Source: Streptomyces sp. R302 (GTDB taxonomy: Bacteria > Actinomycetota > Actinomycetes > Streptomycetales > Streptomycetaceae). Taken from it: a stretch of 64,000 nucleotides of DNA. Positions 16,028 through 25,220 of the stretch are shown here, piece by piece. The stretch is taken from assembly GCF_012927245.1 (NCBI RefSeq), contig NZ_JABBGE010000014.1:1-64000 (forward strand), in the 5' to 3' direction. Under the pieces are notes generated by a model that saw only the letters and a program-made list of their open reading frames with translations, did no database searches and had not been told where the DNA came from. The translations under genes and the position numbers were made by a program. Positions within the stretch are counted from its first letter, which is position 1; every line of letters starts with the position of its first letter.

Positions 16028-17491
16028 ATGGTGCAGGGCTTCTCCCGGGAACCGGGGACGCACGGACCGGTGACGACGCCGTCCCCGGCCGGAATCCGGA
16101 AGATCACATGGTGGGCGGCCGCGATCGCCGTGGGCGGCTTCCTGTTCGGCTTCGACACCGGCGTGGTCTCCGGCGCGCTGCTCTACATCCGGGACGACTT
16201 CGGCCTGAACTCCTTCCAGCAGGGCAGCGTCGTCAGCGTCCTGCTCATCGGCTCCGTGATCGGCGCCATGGGCGCGGGCAAGCTGGCGGACCGCTGGGGC
16301 CGTCGCCGCCTGCTCGGCGTGGCCGGCGGCGTCTTCCTGGCGGGGACGGCGGTGGCGGTGTTCGCGACCGGGTACGGGATGCTGCTGACGGCCCGCATCG
16401 TCCTGGGCCTGGCGGTCGGCACCGCGTCCGCGCTCGTACCGGTCTACCTGTCGGAGATCTCGCCCACGGAGATCCGCGGGCGGCTCCTGACGATGAACCA
16501 GCTGATGATCACCGTGGGCATCCTTGTGGCCTACCTGGTGAACCTGGTCTTCGCCGACGGCGGCGACTGGCGTGCCATGTTCGCCTGCGGGGCGGTACCG
16601 GCGCTGGTGCTCGTGGTGGCGGCAGCGTGGTTCCTGCCCGAGTCCCCGCAGTGGCAGATCGAGCACGGCCGGGCCGCCGAGGCCCGGGACGTGATCGCGT
16701 CGGTGTCGGATCCCGCCACGGCCGACCGGATCGTGGAACGGGTCCAGCGGCGCATCACGGACGACCGCGCCAAGCGGCCCGCGTCCGGGAACGGGAGCGG
16801 GAGCGGGAGCGGGAGCGGGCGGGGCCTGTGGGCGCCCGACTTCCGCCCCGCCCTGGTCCTCGGCCTGACGCTGGCGGCGGTGCAGCAGTTCGGCGGCATC
16901 AACACGATCATCTACTACGCCCCGACGATCATCGAGCAGACCGGCCTGAGCGCCTCGAACTCGATCTTCTACTCGGTCGCGATCGGCGCCATCAACCTGC
17001 TCATGACCCTGGTGGCGATCAAGTTGGTGGACCGGGTCGGCCGCCGGCCGATGGTGCTGGTCTCGCTGGCGGTGATGGCGGTCTCCGTCTTCCTGCTCGG
17101 CCTGGCGTTCGTCGCAGACTTCTCCTCGGGCCTCACGCTGCTGTTCATGGTGGTCTACATCGCGGCCTTCGCCGGCGGCCTTGGCCCTGTCTTCTGGACG
17201 CTGATCGGCGAGATCTTCCCGCCGTCGGTACGGGCCGAGGGCTCCAGCGCCTCCACCGCGGTCAACTGGGTCTCCAACTTCATCGTCAGCCTGGCCTTCC
17301 TGCCGCTCGCCAACGTGCTGGGACAGGGAGAGACCTTCTGGATCTTCGCCGGGATCTGCGCGCTGGCCTTCGTCTTCGTGTCGCGCTTCCTGCCGGAGAC
17401 ACGGGGGCGGGGCCCGGAGGAGATCGAACGCGACCTGGACCACCGCTTCGGCCGCGATCCGAACCCCCCGAAGACGGCCCGCGTCCCCTGA
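16028..17491 (+). CDS. MFS sugar transporter (GlcP-like sugar:H+ symporter)
   Basis: The 487-residue protein has 12 membrane helices with family signatures: GFLFGFDTGVVSGAL in helix 1, the loop motif DRWGRRR, PVYLSEISP near 140, QQFGGINTIIYYAPTI in helix 7, DRVGRRP, and the PETRG motif at the end of helix 12. This pattern is that of glucose/galactose/arabinose symporters. The central cytoplasmic loop contains a (Gly-Ser)n run encoded by hexamer repeats. It sits between an epimerase and a G6PD-like gene, which points to a hexose. The exact sugar is not readable. Confidence 0.92.
   Translation: MVQGFSREPGTHGPVTTPSPAGIRKITWWAAAIAVGGFLFGFDTGVVSGALLYIRDDFGLNSFQQGSVVSVLLIGSVIGAMGAGKLADRWGRRRLLGVAGGVFLAGTAVAVFATGYGMLLTARIVLGLAVGTASALVPVYLSEISPTEIRGRLLTMNQLMITVGILVAYLVNLVFADGGDWRAMFACGAVPALVLVVAAAWFLPESPQWQIEHGRAAEARDVIASVSDPATADRIVERVQRRITDDRAKRPASGNGSGSGSGSGRGLWAPDFRPALVLGLTLAAVQQFGGINTIIYYAPTIIEQTGLSASNSIFYSVAIGAINLLMTLVAIKLVDRVGRRPMVLVSLAVMAVSVFLLGLAFVADFSSGLTLLFMVVYIAAFAGGLGPVFWTLIGEIFPPSVRAEGSSASTAVNWVSNFIVSLAFLPLANVLGQGETFWIFAGICALAFVFVSRFLPETRGRGPEEIERDLDHRFGRDPNPPKTARVP
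16790..16826 (+). repeat. Hexanucleotide GGGAGC repeat inside MFS gene
   Basis: About five in-frame copies of a GGGAGC-type hexamer encode the Gly-Ser linker of the transporter's central loop. It keeps frame when copy number changes, so it could only alter loop length. Confidence 0.85.
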
Positions 17492-17536
17492 CATCCCGCC
17501 CGTCCGGGCGGCCCGACATCGAGGAACGACCAGCCC

Positions 17537-18958
17537 ATGACCGAAACCACCCTGCCCCCGGCCCGCCTGGAACCCTCTGACGCCCTGGTCCTTTACGGAA
17601 TCTCCGGCGATCTCGCTCACAAGATGCTGCTGCCCGCGCTCTACCAGCTCGCCGCCGCGGGCCGGCTGGACGTGCCGGTGATCGGTGTGGCGGCGGCGGA
17701 CTGGGACGACGAGACGCTGCGCACCAAGGCCCGCGAAGCCGTCACCGCCACCGGGACGGTCATCGACGAAGCGGTCTTCGCCCGCTTCGCCGCCGGACTG
17801 TCGATCGTCACCGGCGACTTCGCCGACGACGCCACCTTCGAGAAGCTGCGGAAGGCGGTCTCCGGCTTCGGGTTCGTCACCCACTACCTGGCGATCCCGC
17901 CGAGCCTGTTCACCACCGTCGCCGCCGCGCTCGCCCAGGCGGGCCTGAACCGCGACGCCCGTCTCGTCGTGGAGAAGCCCTTCGGTCACGACGGGGCGTC
18001 CGCCCGCGCCCTCCAGGCGGACCTCGGCCGGTACTTCGACGACGACCACCTGCTGAGGGTCGATCACTTCCTCGGAAACGCGGCGGTGGAGTCCCTGATG
18101 GTGGCACGGTTCGCGAACACCCTGCTGGCCCCGATCTGGCACCGCGCGTACGTCGACAACGTCCAGATCAGCCTGGCCGAGGACTTCGACGTCGCCGACC
18201 GCGGCTCCTTCTACGACGCGGTCGGCTGCCTCCGCGACGTCGTGCAGAACCACCTGCTCCAGGTCCTGGCCCTCCTCGCGATGGACCCGCCCAGCACCGC
18301 GAACCCGGCCGCGCAGGGCCTGGAGAAGTGGCGGGTCCTGCACGCGGTGCGGCCGATGGACCCGGCGACGACGGTACGGGGCCAGTACCGCGGCTACCTG
18401 GACGTCCCCGGCGTCAAACCGGACTCCACGACCGAGACCTACTTCGCCACCACCCTGTACGTGGACAACTGGCGCTGGGCGGGCGTCCCCTTCCATCTGC
18501 GCAGCGGCAAGTCCCTGGCCGTGTCGGCCACCGAGGTGGTGGTCGAACTGCGCCGGCCGCCCCTGGAGCTCTTCCGGGGCAGCGGCGAGCGGCAGGCCGC
18601 GCCGAACCTGGTCCGGTTCCGGATCGACGGGGACACCGGCATCCGGGCGGACCTGCTGATCCGCAAGGGCACGGAGGGCGCGGGCCCGGTCCAGGTCCCG
18701 ATCGGGGTGGACTACGGAAAGCTCTTCGGACGCCTCGATCAGCCCTACGAGACCATCCTCGGCGGCGCCATCGGCGGCGATCCGGAACCCTTCGCGTTCT
18801 ACCCGGCGGTCCTGGAGTGCTGGCGCATCGTCGACCCGGTGCTCGACCCGTCCGCTCCCCCGCTGCCGTACGACCCGGGCACCTGGGGCCCCGCCCCGGC
18901 GGCCCACCTCCCCGGCCCCTCCGGCTGGCACCCCCTGGGACCGACCCTCTTCCCCTGA
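17537..18958 (+). CDS. zwf: Glucose-6-phosphate dehydrogenase-like protein, divergent active site
   Basis: G6PDH oxidises glucose-6-phosphate to 6-phosphogluconolactone with NADP. The 473-residue product has the nucleotide motif GISGDLAHK (21-29), EKPFG with K147, the active-site RVDHFLG with H177, QNHLLQ with H239 and RSGK with K325. The normally invariant Lys of the DHYLGK motif is Asn181. The protein is also slightly shorter than a usual G6PDH. It lies in a sugar operon, not beside tal/opcA, so it is probably a second copy. It may act on a different hexose phosphate or on free sugar. ATG 17537 is preceded by GAGGAACGA. Confidence 0.85.
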   Translation: MTETTLPPARLEPSDALVLYGISGDLAHKMLLPALYQLAAAGRLDVPVIGVAAADWDDETLRTKAREAVTATGTVIDEAVFARFAAGLSIVTGDFADDATFEKLRKAVSGFGFVTHYLAIPPSLFTTVAAALAQAGLNRDARLVVEKPFGHDGASARALQADLGRYFDDDHLLRVDHFLGNAAVESLMVARFANTLLAPIWHRAYVDNVQISLAEDFDVADRGSFYDAVGCLRDVVQNHLLQVLALLAMDPPSTANPAAQGLEKWRVLHAVRPMDPATTVRGQYRGYLDVPGVKPDSTTETYFATTLYVDNWRWAGVPFHLRSGKSLAVSATEVVVELRRPPLELFRGSGERQAAPNLVRFRIDGDTGIRADLLIRKGTEGAGPVQVPIGVDYGKLFGRLDQPYETILGGAIGGDPEPFAFYPAVLECWRIVDPVLDPSAPPLPYDPGTWGPAPAAHLPGPSGWHPLGPTLFP

Positions 18959-19022
18959 ACCGCCGACCCGCCTTCGCCCGGTGGATCACTGTTCGGGATC
19001 TCCGCGGCACGAGGGCACGCGC

Positions 19023-20360
19023 TCATTCACCGATGGCCGCGTCGCGAGGGCTTCCTCCAGCAGGGCCTTCCACCGCGCGCCGGGAAGCCTCGTCCGGGAA
19101 GTGGTAACCGTCTTCGATGGTGTGGTCGAGCGGAGCGCCGTGGGCTCCGAGCTGGTCGTAGAACTCCTGCGGAACGACCCAGTCCTCGGGGCTCAGGACG
19201 CCGACGTGCCGGCCCGCGTCGCGGAGGGCGAGCACCGCGAACGCCGCGATGCAGGCGCCGGTGGCCGCGGCCATCGAGTCCCAGGAGCCGGGCTTGGTGG
19301 CATCGGCGAATCCGCGCTTGTAGAGCGTGACCGGCTTGCCGTCCTTGAAGCCGGTGGCCCGGGCGACCAGTCCGCCGAGGAAGGGCGGGTGGTGTCCCCG
19401 CAGGCTGTCGGCGACGAACCGCAGCAAGGTGCCCCACGAGCTCTCCTTGTCCTTGACCTGTCGGCGCATCCCGCTCCAGGCGGCGCGCCAGCCCTGCACG
19501 CTGCCCTTCCCTCCGGCGAGGATGTCCTGCAGGAAGGCGACGCCCTCGTCCATGGTCATCCGGCCCTCGTGAACAGCTTTGGCCACGCCCTTCATCAGGC
19601 CGTTGACCGACTGGGGGTGGAAGCCGCCCAGGCAGCGGATGCTGCGGGCATCGGGGTAGCGGCGGGGCAGCGTCACGGACTCCGGGTGGCCGATCTCGTA
19701 GATCCGGAAGTCACCCAGGGCACGTCCCATCGGCCAGACCTCGCTGGCGACGTACGCCTCGACCGTGGTGGCCTTGCCGTCCCGCCAGGTCTCGATCGGG
19801 CCGGCGCAGGCGTGCAGGAGGTGTTCGAGGACGGCCGGCGCGAACGGTTTCTCCCCCTCGTCACCGGAACACCACACCGCGTCGAGCGTCTCGACGGTGT
19901 CCAGCCGGCCGGCGACATCGCCGGCGAAGACGTTGCTCAGCCCCGGGCTGGCGCCGCATCCGATGTAGCAGGCGATGCCGGCTTCACGGGCGCGCTGGTC
20001 CTGGGACATCGAGTGGATCGTGCTGCTGTTGTCGTCGTCGATGTCGAGGTAGTCGACTCCGGTCGCCAGGCAGACGTCCAGTACGGGCTGTGCCGTCCGC
20101 ATGTAGGGACCGGCCGCGTTGATCACGAGGTCCGCCCCCTCGACGGCAGCCGTCAGGGCGGCGGCGTCGAAGAGGTCGACCCGAGCAGTAGTGGCCCGGC
20201 CCTGGGGCAGGGAGGAGGCCAGCGCGGCGAGCTTGGCGGTGTTGATGTCGCTCAGCGTGAAGTGCAGGTCCGGCTCGTACCGCACCATCTTCTTGATGGC
20301 CTCGCCGATCATGTCGCCGGCGGCACCGATCACGACCACGCGCTTGGGCTGGTTCTTCAT
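19023..20360 (-). CDS. Saccharopine dehydrogenase-like NAD(P)-binding protein
   Basis: The 445-residue protein starts with a Rossmann fold (RVVVIGAAGDMIGEAI, residues 7-22), followed by NAAGPYMRTAQPVLD near 90 and the CGASPGLSNV segment near 140 typical of the saccharopine dehydrogenase NADP-binding family. The middle contains WPMGRALGDFRIYEIGHPE and the C-terminal third is mixed helical. In this family many members act on lipids, polyamines or unknown substrates rather than saccharopine. It is the last gene of a four-gene operon with an acyl-CoA ligase, a membrane protein and a flavoenzyme, so a role in modifying a lipid-like substrate is suggested. ATG 20360 has AGAAGG close upstream. Confidence 0.75.
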   Translation of the reverse strand: MKNQPKRVVVIGAAGDMIGEAIKKMVRYEPDLHFTLSDINTAKLAALASSLPQGRATTARVDLFDAAALTAAVEGADLVINAAGPYMRTAQPVLDVCLATGVDYLDIDDDNSSTIHSMSQDQRAREAGIACYIGCGASPGLSNVFAGDVAGRLDTVETLDAVWCSGDEGEKPFAPAVLEHLLHACAGPIETWRDGKATTVEAYVASEVWPMGRALGDFRIYEIGHPESVTLPRRYPDARSIRCLGGFHPQSVNGLMKGVAKAVHEGRMTMDEGVAFLQDILAGGKGSVQGWRAAWSGMRRQVKDKESSWGTLLRFVADSLRGHHPPFLGGLVARATGFKDGKPVTLYKRGFADATKPGSWDSMAAATGACIAAFAVLALRDAGRHVGVLSPEDWVVPQEFYDQLGAHGAPLDHTIEDGYHFPDEASRRAVEGPAGGSPRDAAIGE

Positions 20361-20376
20361 GGCCTTCTGCTTCCTG

Positions 20377-21810
20377 TCACTGGTGGTCTCGTGCGGGACA
20401 TGCGAGTTGGCCGAGGGCGGCATGCGCGGCGTTGTACCCGCACATGCCGTGCGCGCCCGGCCCGGGTGCGGTGGCGGCGGAGCACTGGAACATGCCCGGG
20501 ATGCCGAGGGTGTACGGCGAGGCGGAGATCCGCGGTCCGAAGACGAGCCGGCGGACGTCCTTGGCGCCGGTGACGATGTCGCCGCCCACGTAGTTCTGGT
20601 TGTAGGCGGCCATCTCGGTGGTGCTCCGGACGGACATGCCCACGATCCGGTCGCGGAAGCCCGGGGCGAAACGCTCGAACTGCGCGATGATCGCCTCCGT
20701 GGCATCGCCGGTGTAGCCGTGCGGCACATGGGCGTAGCTGTAGACCGGGTGCACGTCCTGGGCCGAGCGCTGCGGGTCGGCGAGGTACTGCTGCCCCACC
20801 AGTACGAAGGGCCGCTCGGGCATCCGGCCCTGGGCGATTGCCTTCTCGGCGGCGAGCGTCGCCGCGAAGGATCCGACGAGGTGGACGGTGCCGGCCGAGC
20901 GGGCGGCGGTACTGGACCAGGGGACGCCGCCCTCGACGGCGAAGTCGACCTTGAAGGCCCCTGGGCTGCGGCGGAAGTGCCGAAAGGCGCGTGCGGTGCC
21001 ACGCGGCAGCCGGTCGCCCAGGATGTCCGCGATCGACTCCGGGGTGAGGTCGAAGATCGTGATGTCGGCGCGGGGCAGTTGCTCGGCCCGCTCGATGCGG
21101 ACACCGGTCTCGATCTTCGCTCCGAGGTCGTGGAGGAGAGCCGCCATCGCGTCCGGGATCGAACGGCTGCCGCCCGCGGCGACGACCCAGCCGTTGTGGT
21201 GGCCGCCGGTGATGATGCCGATGCCGATCGCCGAGCTGAGCGGGCGGGTCAACGGCTGGTAGGCGTGTGCGGCGATGCCGGCGAACAGCGCCCGGGCCTG
21301 CTCGGTACGGAACCCCCGGGCGAGCATCGCGGCCGGCAGCAGCGTGGGCAGCCCGAACCGGGCGAGCCGCACCGGGTGCCGGGGCACACGTACCAGCGGC
21401 CGCATGATGTCCTCGGCCAGGAGCTCGAAGTCCGCGGCGTTGCGCTCGAAGAGCCTCCTCCAGCGCGGACCGTCGACGCCGAGTCCCGCCGCGGTCTCTC
21501 GTACCGAGGTGCGCAGGACGCCCGCGGAGCCGTCGTCCAGCGGGTGCGCGCAGTCGATCTCCGGGCGAAGCCACCGCAACCCGTAGCGTTCGAGTCCCCG
21601 GGTCCTGAAGAAGGTGGAGGAGGGCGCCATCGGATGAAACGCCGCGCAGTGGTCGTGCAGCAGCCCGGGCAGGATGCTCTCTCCGCTGCGGGTGCCGCCG
21701 CCGATCTCGTCGGCGGCCTCCAGGACCGTGACCTCGATGCCCTGGGCGGCAAGCTCGACGGCCGCGGCGAGACCGTTGGGGCCGCTGCCCACGACCACGG
21801 CGGTCGTCAT
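20377..21810 (-). CDS. FAD-dependent phytoene-desaturase-like oxidoreductase
   Basis: The 477-residue protein begins with the FAD dinucleotide-binding motif VVVGSGPNGLAAAVELA and LEAADEIGGGTRS (residues 5-43). It keeps the order of CrtI/PYROXD2-type flavoproteins, with a C-terminal FAD contact near GMFQCSAATAPGPGAHGMCG. It would oxidise or isomerise a long-chain or isoprenoid substrate. Its ATG overlaps the stop of the DUF3556 gene (ATGA at 21807-21810), so the two are translationally coupled. Neither carotenoid synthase nor prenyltransferase genes are nearby, which makes a carotenoid role unlikely. Confidence 0.82.
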   Translation of the reverse strand: MTTAVVVGSGPNGLAAAVELAAQGIEVTVLEAADEIGGGTRSGESILPGLLHDHCAAFHPMAPSSTFFRTRGLERYGLRWLRPEIDCAHPLDDGSAGVLRTSVRETAAGLGVDGPRWRRLFERNAADFELLAEDIMRPLVRVPRHPVRLARFGLPTLLPAAMLARGFRTEQARALFAGIAAHAYQPLTRPLSSAIGIGIITGGHHNGWVVAAGGSRSIPDAMAALLHDLGAKIETGVRIERAEQLPRADITIFDLTPESIADILGDRLPRGTARAFRHFRRSPGAFKVDFAVEGGVPWSSTAARSAGTVHLVGSFAATLAAEKAIAQGRMPERPFVLVGQQYLADPQRSAQDVHPVYSYAHVPHGYTGDATEAIIAQFERFAPGFRDRIVGMSVRSTTEMAAYNQNYVGGDIVTGAKDVRRLVFGPRISASPYTLGIPGMFQCSAATAPGPGAHGMCGYNAAHAALGQLACPARDHQ

Positions 21811-23573
21811 GCCGTCACCGTCCGGTCGGACCGCCAGGTGATGTCCAGGGGGATCGGGCCGTTGGGCAGCCACGGCTGCTCCGCCACGCAGTCGGCCACC
21901 TGCCAGGTGCCGCGCCGGGTCACCCCGAGCGCGCCGTCGAAGACGAACCACTCCTGATGGGACGCGTGCACCGGCTGGGACTCCACCCAGGCGACGACGA
22001 ACTCTCCGGGCTCGAAACCGCAGTGCTCGCGCAACGCCTCCAGGAAGCGGATGCCGTGGAGGTGACCGTCGCCGAAGTTCCACCCCAACACCAGGTTCGC
22101 GCCCGTCTCGCCCTCCCAGACCTCCCGGGTGTCGAGGTCGTCCCCGAGGTAGTCGCGGAGCACCGAGATCAGGCCGCGTCCCTGGCTGTGCATCGAGCGC
22201 CAGGCCACGAACAGGTCGATCATGATTCTGGCCGTGTCCCGGGGGACGCGCAGGGCGGCGAGCTGCTCGGAATGCAGGGCCACGGGCATGCCGGCCTTCT
22301 TGAGCTTCTGGTCGGCCCCGGGCGTGAACGTCCAGACCGCGGAGGCCCAGTTGCCGGCGTACTGCCGCATCGACGGCAGGAAGGAGACCAGGTCGGGGCG
22401 CAGGTTGCCGAGAACCGGGAAGAACAGCAGAGCGGCCGCGAAGACCGGCAGCATCCAGGGCTCGCTGAAGTCGAGGATGCCGTAACCGTCGCCGTTCGGG
22501 TGTCCGGCGAACAGAGCGACCGCGATGAACCCGAAGAGGATGTTCCATTCGAGCGGGACCGCCAGCGGGAACGTCGAGGTGATGAAGAGGTGGAAGGCCA
22601 CCATCGAAGCCACGCCGAGCAGCGTGACGGTCCGGTCGGTCGTGAACAGCAGCACCAGCGGCACCGCCCACTCGGCGATGGTGCCGAGGACATGAGCCAT
22701 GAACCACCCCAGTCTTGAGGGGCGCAGGTCGCGGGGGAAGTCGCGGTAGTGCCGCCGCTTCAACGACTTCCACGCCCAGGGAGTGTTCGACACCATCGGG
22801 GGCACCACGTTCTCGAAGTGCTTGCCGATCTTGGAGAACGCGGCGCCGCACCAGATGACGACGATCAGCAGCTTGCCCGCGATCACCATGTCGTGCGGTG
22901 CGAGGATCGCGAAGAACACCATGGCGGGGAGGTACTGCTCGCCCCGGCCGCACAGGAAGACGACCTTGTCCCGCAGACCGAGGACGACGAGAAGCACGAT
23001 CGGCGCGATCAGTGCCCCGTGCCGGATCACCCCACCGGCCGCGTCCGGGAGGGGCTCGCCGTACGGCACCCCGGGGAGGACGAGTGCGATCACGAGACTG
23101 GTCACGTACGCGACGTAGAGGACGGCATCGAAGCGGGTCCGACGCGTGCCGCCGGTGAACGGAACCCGGCCCGGCCAGGGCGCCATCCGCAGCAGGCCCG
23201 GCCGCACGAAGTAGCGCGCTCCCCCGTAGAACGGCTTGAAGTGGCCGGTCAGCGGCCCCCACGCGCCGCCGATGCCGACGACCTCGAGGAAGGCGGCCCA
23301 GAGCACCAGCTTCTGATAGACGATCGGCTCGTCCCACCAGGACCCGACGTCCAGGATGGAGCCGACGCCCGGAGAGGTGAGGGTGACCACGAGGAGACCG
23401 CCGAGCGACGACATCAGCAGGAACTTCGCGATGTAGATCAGGTGCAGGGCTTTCGGGCTCCCGTAGCCGTTCTCGGCCCAGAAGGTGGTCAGGATCCGCA
23501 TCCGCTCGCCCAGCGGCAGCGTGACGAACTCGCCCGGGTCGACGGGCGGGAGGGTGGGCTTGGTGAAGGGCAT
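21807..23573 (-). CDS. DUF3556-family multi-pass membrane protein
   Basis: The 588-residue product has about 10 hydrophobic segments (near 45-65, 90-110, 155-175, 190-205, 220-250, 295-330, 335-365, 385-400) and a soluble C-terminal domain of about 180 residues rich in charged and aromatic residues. The overall pattern, including FFPVLGNLRPDLVSF, matches the actinobacterial DUF3556 family as I remember it; the function is not known. ATG 23573 follows the ligase stop by 1 base in the operon. The soluble tail could be an enzymatic or binding domain. The family assignment is moderate; membrane topology is clear. Confidence 0.7.
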   Translation of the reverse strand: MPFTKPTLPPVDPGEFVTLPLGERMRILTTFWAENGYGSPKALHLIYIAKFLLMSSLGGLLVVTLTSPGVGSILDVGSWWDEPIVYQKLVLWAAFLEVVGIGGAWGPLTGHFKPFYGGARYFVRPGLLRMAPWPGRVPFTGGTRRTRFDAVLYVAYVTSLVIALVLPGVPYGEPLPDAAGGVIRHGALIAPIVLLVVLGLRDKVVFLCGRGEQYLPAMVFFAILAPHDMVIAGKLLIVVIWCGAAFSKIGKHFENVVPPMVSNTPWAWKSLKRRHYRDFPRDLRPSRLGWFMAHVLGTIAEWAVPLVLLFTTDRTVTLLGVASMVAFHLFITSTFPLAVPLEWNILFGFIAVALFAGHPNGDGYGILDFSEPWMLPVFAAALLFFPVLGNLRPDLVSFLPSMRQYAGNWASAVWTFTPGADQKLKKAGMPVALHSEQLAALRVPRDTARIMIDLFVAWRSMHSQGRGLISVLRDYLGDDLDTREVWEGETGANLVLGWNFGDGHLHGIRFLEALREHCGFEPGEFVVAWVESQPVHASHQEWFVFDGALGVTRRGTWQVADCVAEQPWLPNGPIPLDITWRSDRTVTA

Positions 23574-23574
23574 G

Positions 23575-25077
23575 TCAGGCTCCTGCGCTCTCGGCCCGGT
23601 CCTGGACGAGTTCTCGACGCAGCGTCGGCTTGTCGATCTTGCCGATGGGGTTCTTCGGGAGGGTCTCGACCAGGTGGATCCGGACGGGGATCTTCACCCG
23701 GGTCAGGTGCTCCCGGCAGCGCTCCAGGAGAGCGGCCGTGGAGAGCCCGGCACCGGGCAGGCCGGCGACGAACGCGACCGGCACCTCCCCGAAGACCTCG
23801 TCGGGCTCGCCGACGACGGCCACCTCCATGACTCCCGGGTGGGCGCCGATGACGGTCTCGATCTCCTTGGGATAGAGGTTCTCCCCGCCGCGGATGATCA
23901 TGTCCTTGATCCGGTCCACGATGCGCAGGTAGCCGTCCTCGTCCAACACACCGACGTCACCGGTATGCAGCCAGCCGTCCCGCAACGTCTCGGCGGTGGC
24001 ATCGGGGCGGCCCAGGTAGCCGCGCATCACGATCGGTCCCTGGACGACGACCTCGCCACGCCGGCCGCGCGGCAGCAGCTCGCCCTCCGCCGACATCACC
24101 TCGACCCGCACTCCGGGAAGCGCCGGCCCGACCGTCCCGGCCTTGATCACCCCGTCGACGGGGTTCGAGGTCGCCGCACAGCTGCACTCGGTCAGGCCGT
24201 AGCCCTCCACCAGACGGAAGCCGAAGCGCGCCTCGGTCGCCTCGAGCAGCTCCTTGGAGGCCGGAGCGGCCCCGCAGACGCCGAAGCGCACCGAGGAGAA
24301 GTCGGCCTCGCGCTGCTCCGCACACAGCTTCGCGTAGATCGTCGGCACCGCCGAGAAATACGTCGGCCGCAGCTTCTCCACCGCGTCGAAGAACGTGTCC
24401 GGGGTGAACCTGCCCATGACGCTCAGCCGCGCTCCCACCCGGAAGGGCGCGAGGAAGCTGACGCAGATCGCGTTGACGTGGAAGAGCGGCAGGAACAGCA
24501 GGCAGTGGTCGTCCCGCGTCAGGCGCATCGACTCGACCATGATCCTGGTCATCGCGTCGAGGTTCGCGTGGTCCAGCATGACCCCCTTGGGCCGGCCGGT
24601 CGAACCGCTGGTGTACACGAGGAGCGCGAGGTCTCCGGGCTCGACGCCCGGCATCGGCAACGTGCCTGCCGACGTCCGCCGCAGGTCGTCGACCGCCAGT
24701 CGCCGGACGTTCGACGCGCACTCCAACCCGGACTGGGTCACCAGGAGCGCCGCACCGGCGTCCTCCACCTGGTATCCCGCCTCGCTGGGAGTGAAGGCCG
24801 GATTGACGGGGGTGACGGCGGCGCCCAGCCGCCAGGCCGCGACCATCGCGACCAGGAGCTCGACCCGGTTGGGCAGCATCACCGCCACGACGGAGCCCCG
24901 GCCGACACCGGCCTCGGCGAACTGCTCGGCGGCGGCCTCCACCCATCCGTCGAACTCGGCGAACGTGAGCGAGACGGAGCCGTCACCGGCACAGCGCCGC
25001 CGCGCGAGCCGGGCGGCGGACTCGGGGCTCCGCTGCCAGGGCAAATAGGCCAGGGAAGGCGAGTGGGACAAGGTCAT
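23575..25077 (-). CDS. Acyl-CoA synthetase (AMP-forming)
   Basis: The 500-residue ligase belongs to the ANL superfamily. Core motifs are all present: YTSGSTGRPKGV (P-loop-like, near 157-168), FLPLFHVNA, the YGLTE adenine motif near 285, HTGDVG, the hinge DRIKDMIIRGGENLYPKEIE near 390 and the catalytic C-terminal Lys in NPIGKIDK. It would activate a carboxylic acid, probably a fatty acid, as its CoA thioester. It is the first gene of the four-gene operon, with ATG 25077 preceded by GGAG. It is divergent from a PucR regulator that probably controls it. The substrate is unknown. Confidence 0.9.
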   Translation of the reverse strand: MTLSHSPSLAYLPWQRSPESAARLARRRCAGDGSVSLTFAEFDGWVEAAAEQFAEAGVGRGSVVAVMLPNRVELLVAMVAAWRLGAAVTPVNPAFTPSEAGYQVEDAGAALLVTQSGLECASNVRRLAVDDLRRTSAGTLPMPGVEPGDLALLVYTSGSTGRPKGVMLDHANLDAMTRIMVESMRLTRDDHCLLFLPLFHVNAICVSFLAPFRVGARLSVMGRFTPDTFFDAVEKLRPTYFSAVPTIYAKLCAEQREADFSSVRFGVCGAAPASKELLEATEARFGFRLVEGYGLTECSCAATSNPVDGVIKAGTVGPALPGVRVEVMSAEGELLPRGRRGEVVVQGPIVMRGYLGRPDATAETLRDGWLHTGDVGVLDEDGYLRIVDRIKDMIIRGGENLYPKEIETVIGAHPGVMEVAVVGEPDEVFGEVPVAFVAGLPGAGLSTAALLERCREHLTRVKIPVRIHLVETLPKNPIGKIDKPTLRRELVQDRAESAGA

Positions 25078-25220
25078 CAGCACTCCACGTCTCGGAACGA
25101 TGCCTCGACGGTAGGAGTCCGCCCTACGCGCAGCACTGTGCCAGCGGCACAGAATGAGCGGGGCCTCTTGTGTCAACGACGTATTCTTTGTGGTACCGGG
25201 TCAGTGGAAGGGTGCTGAGC

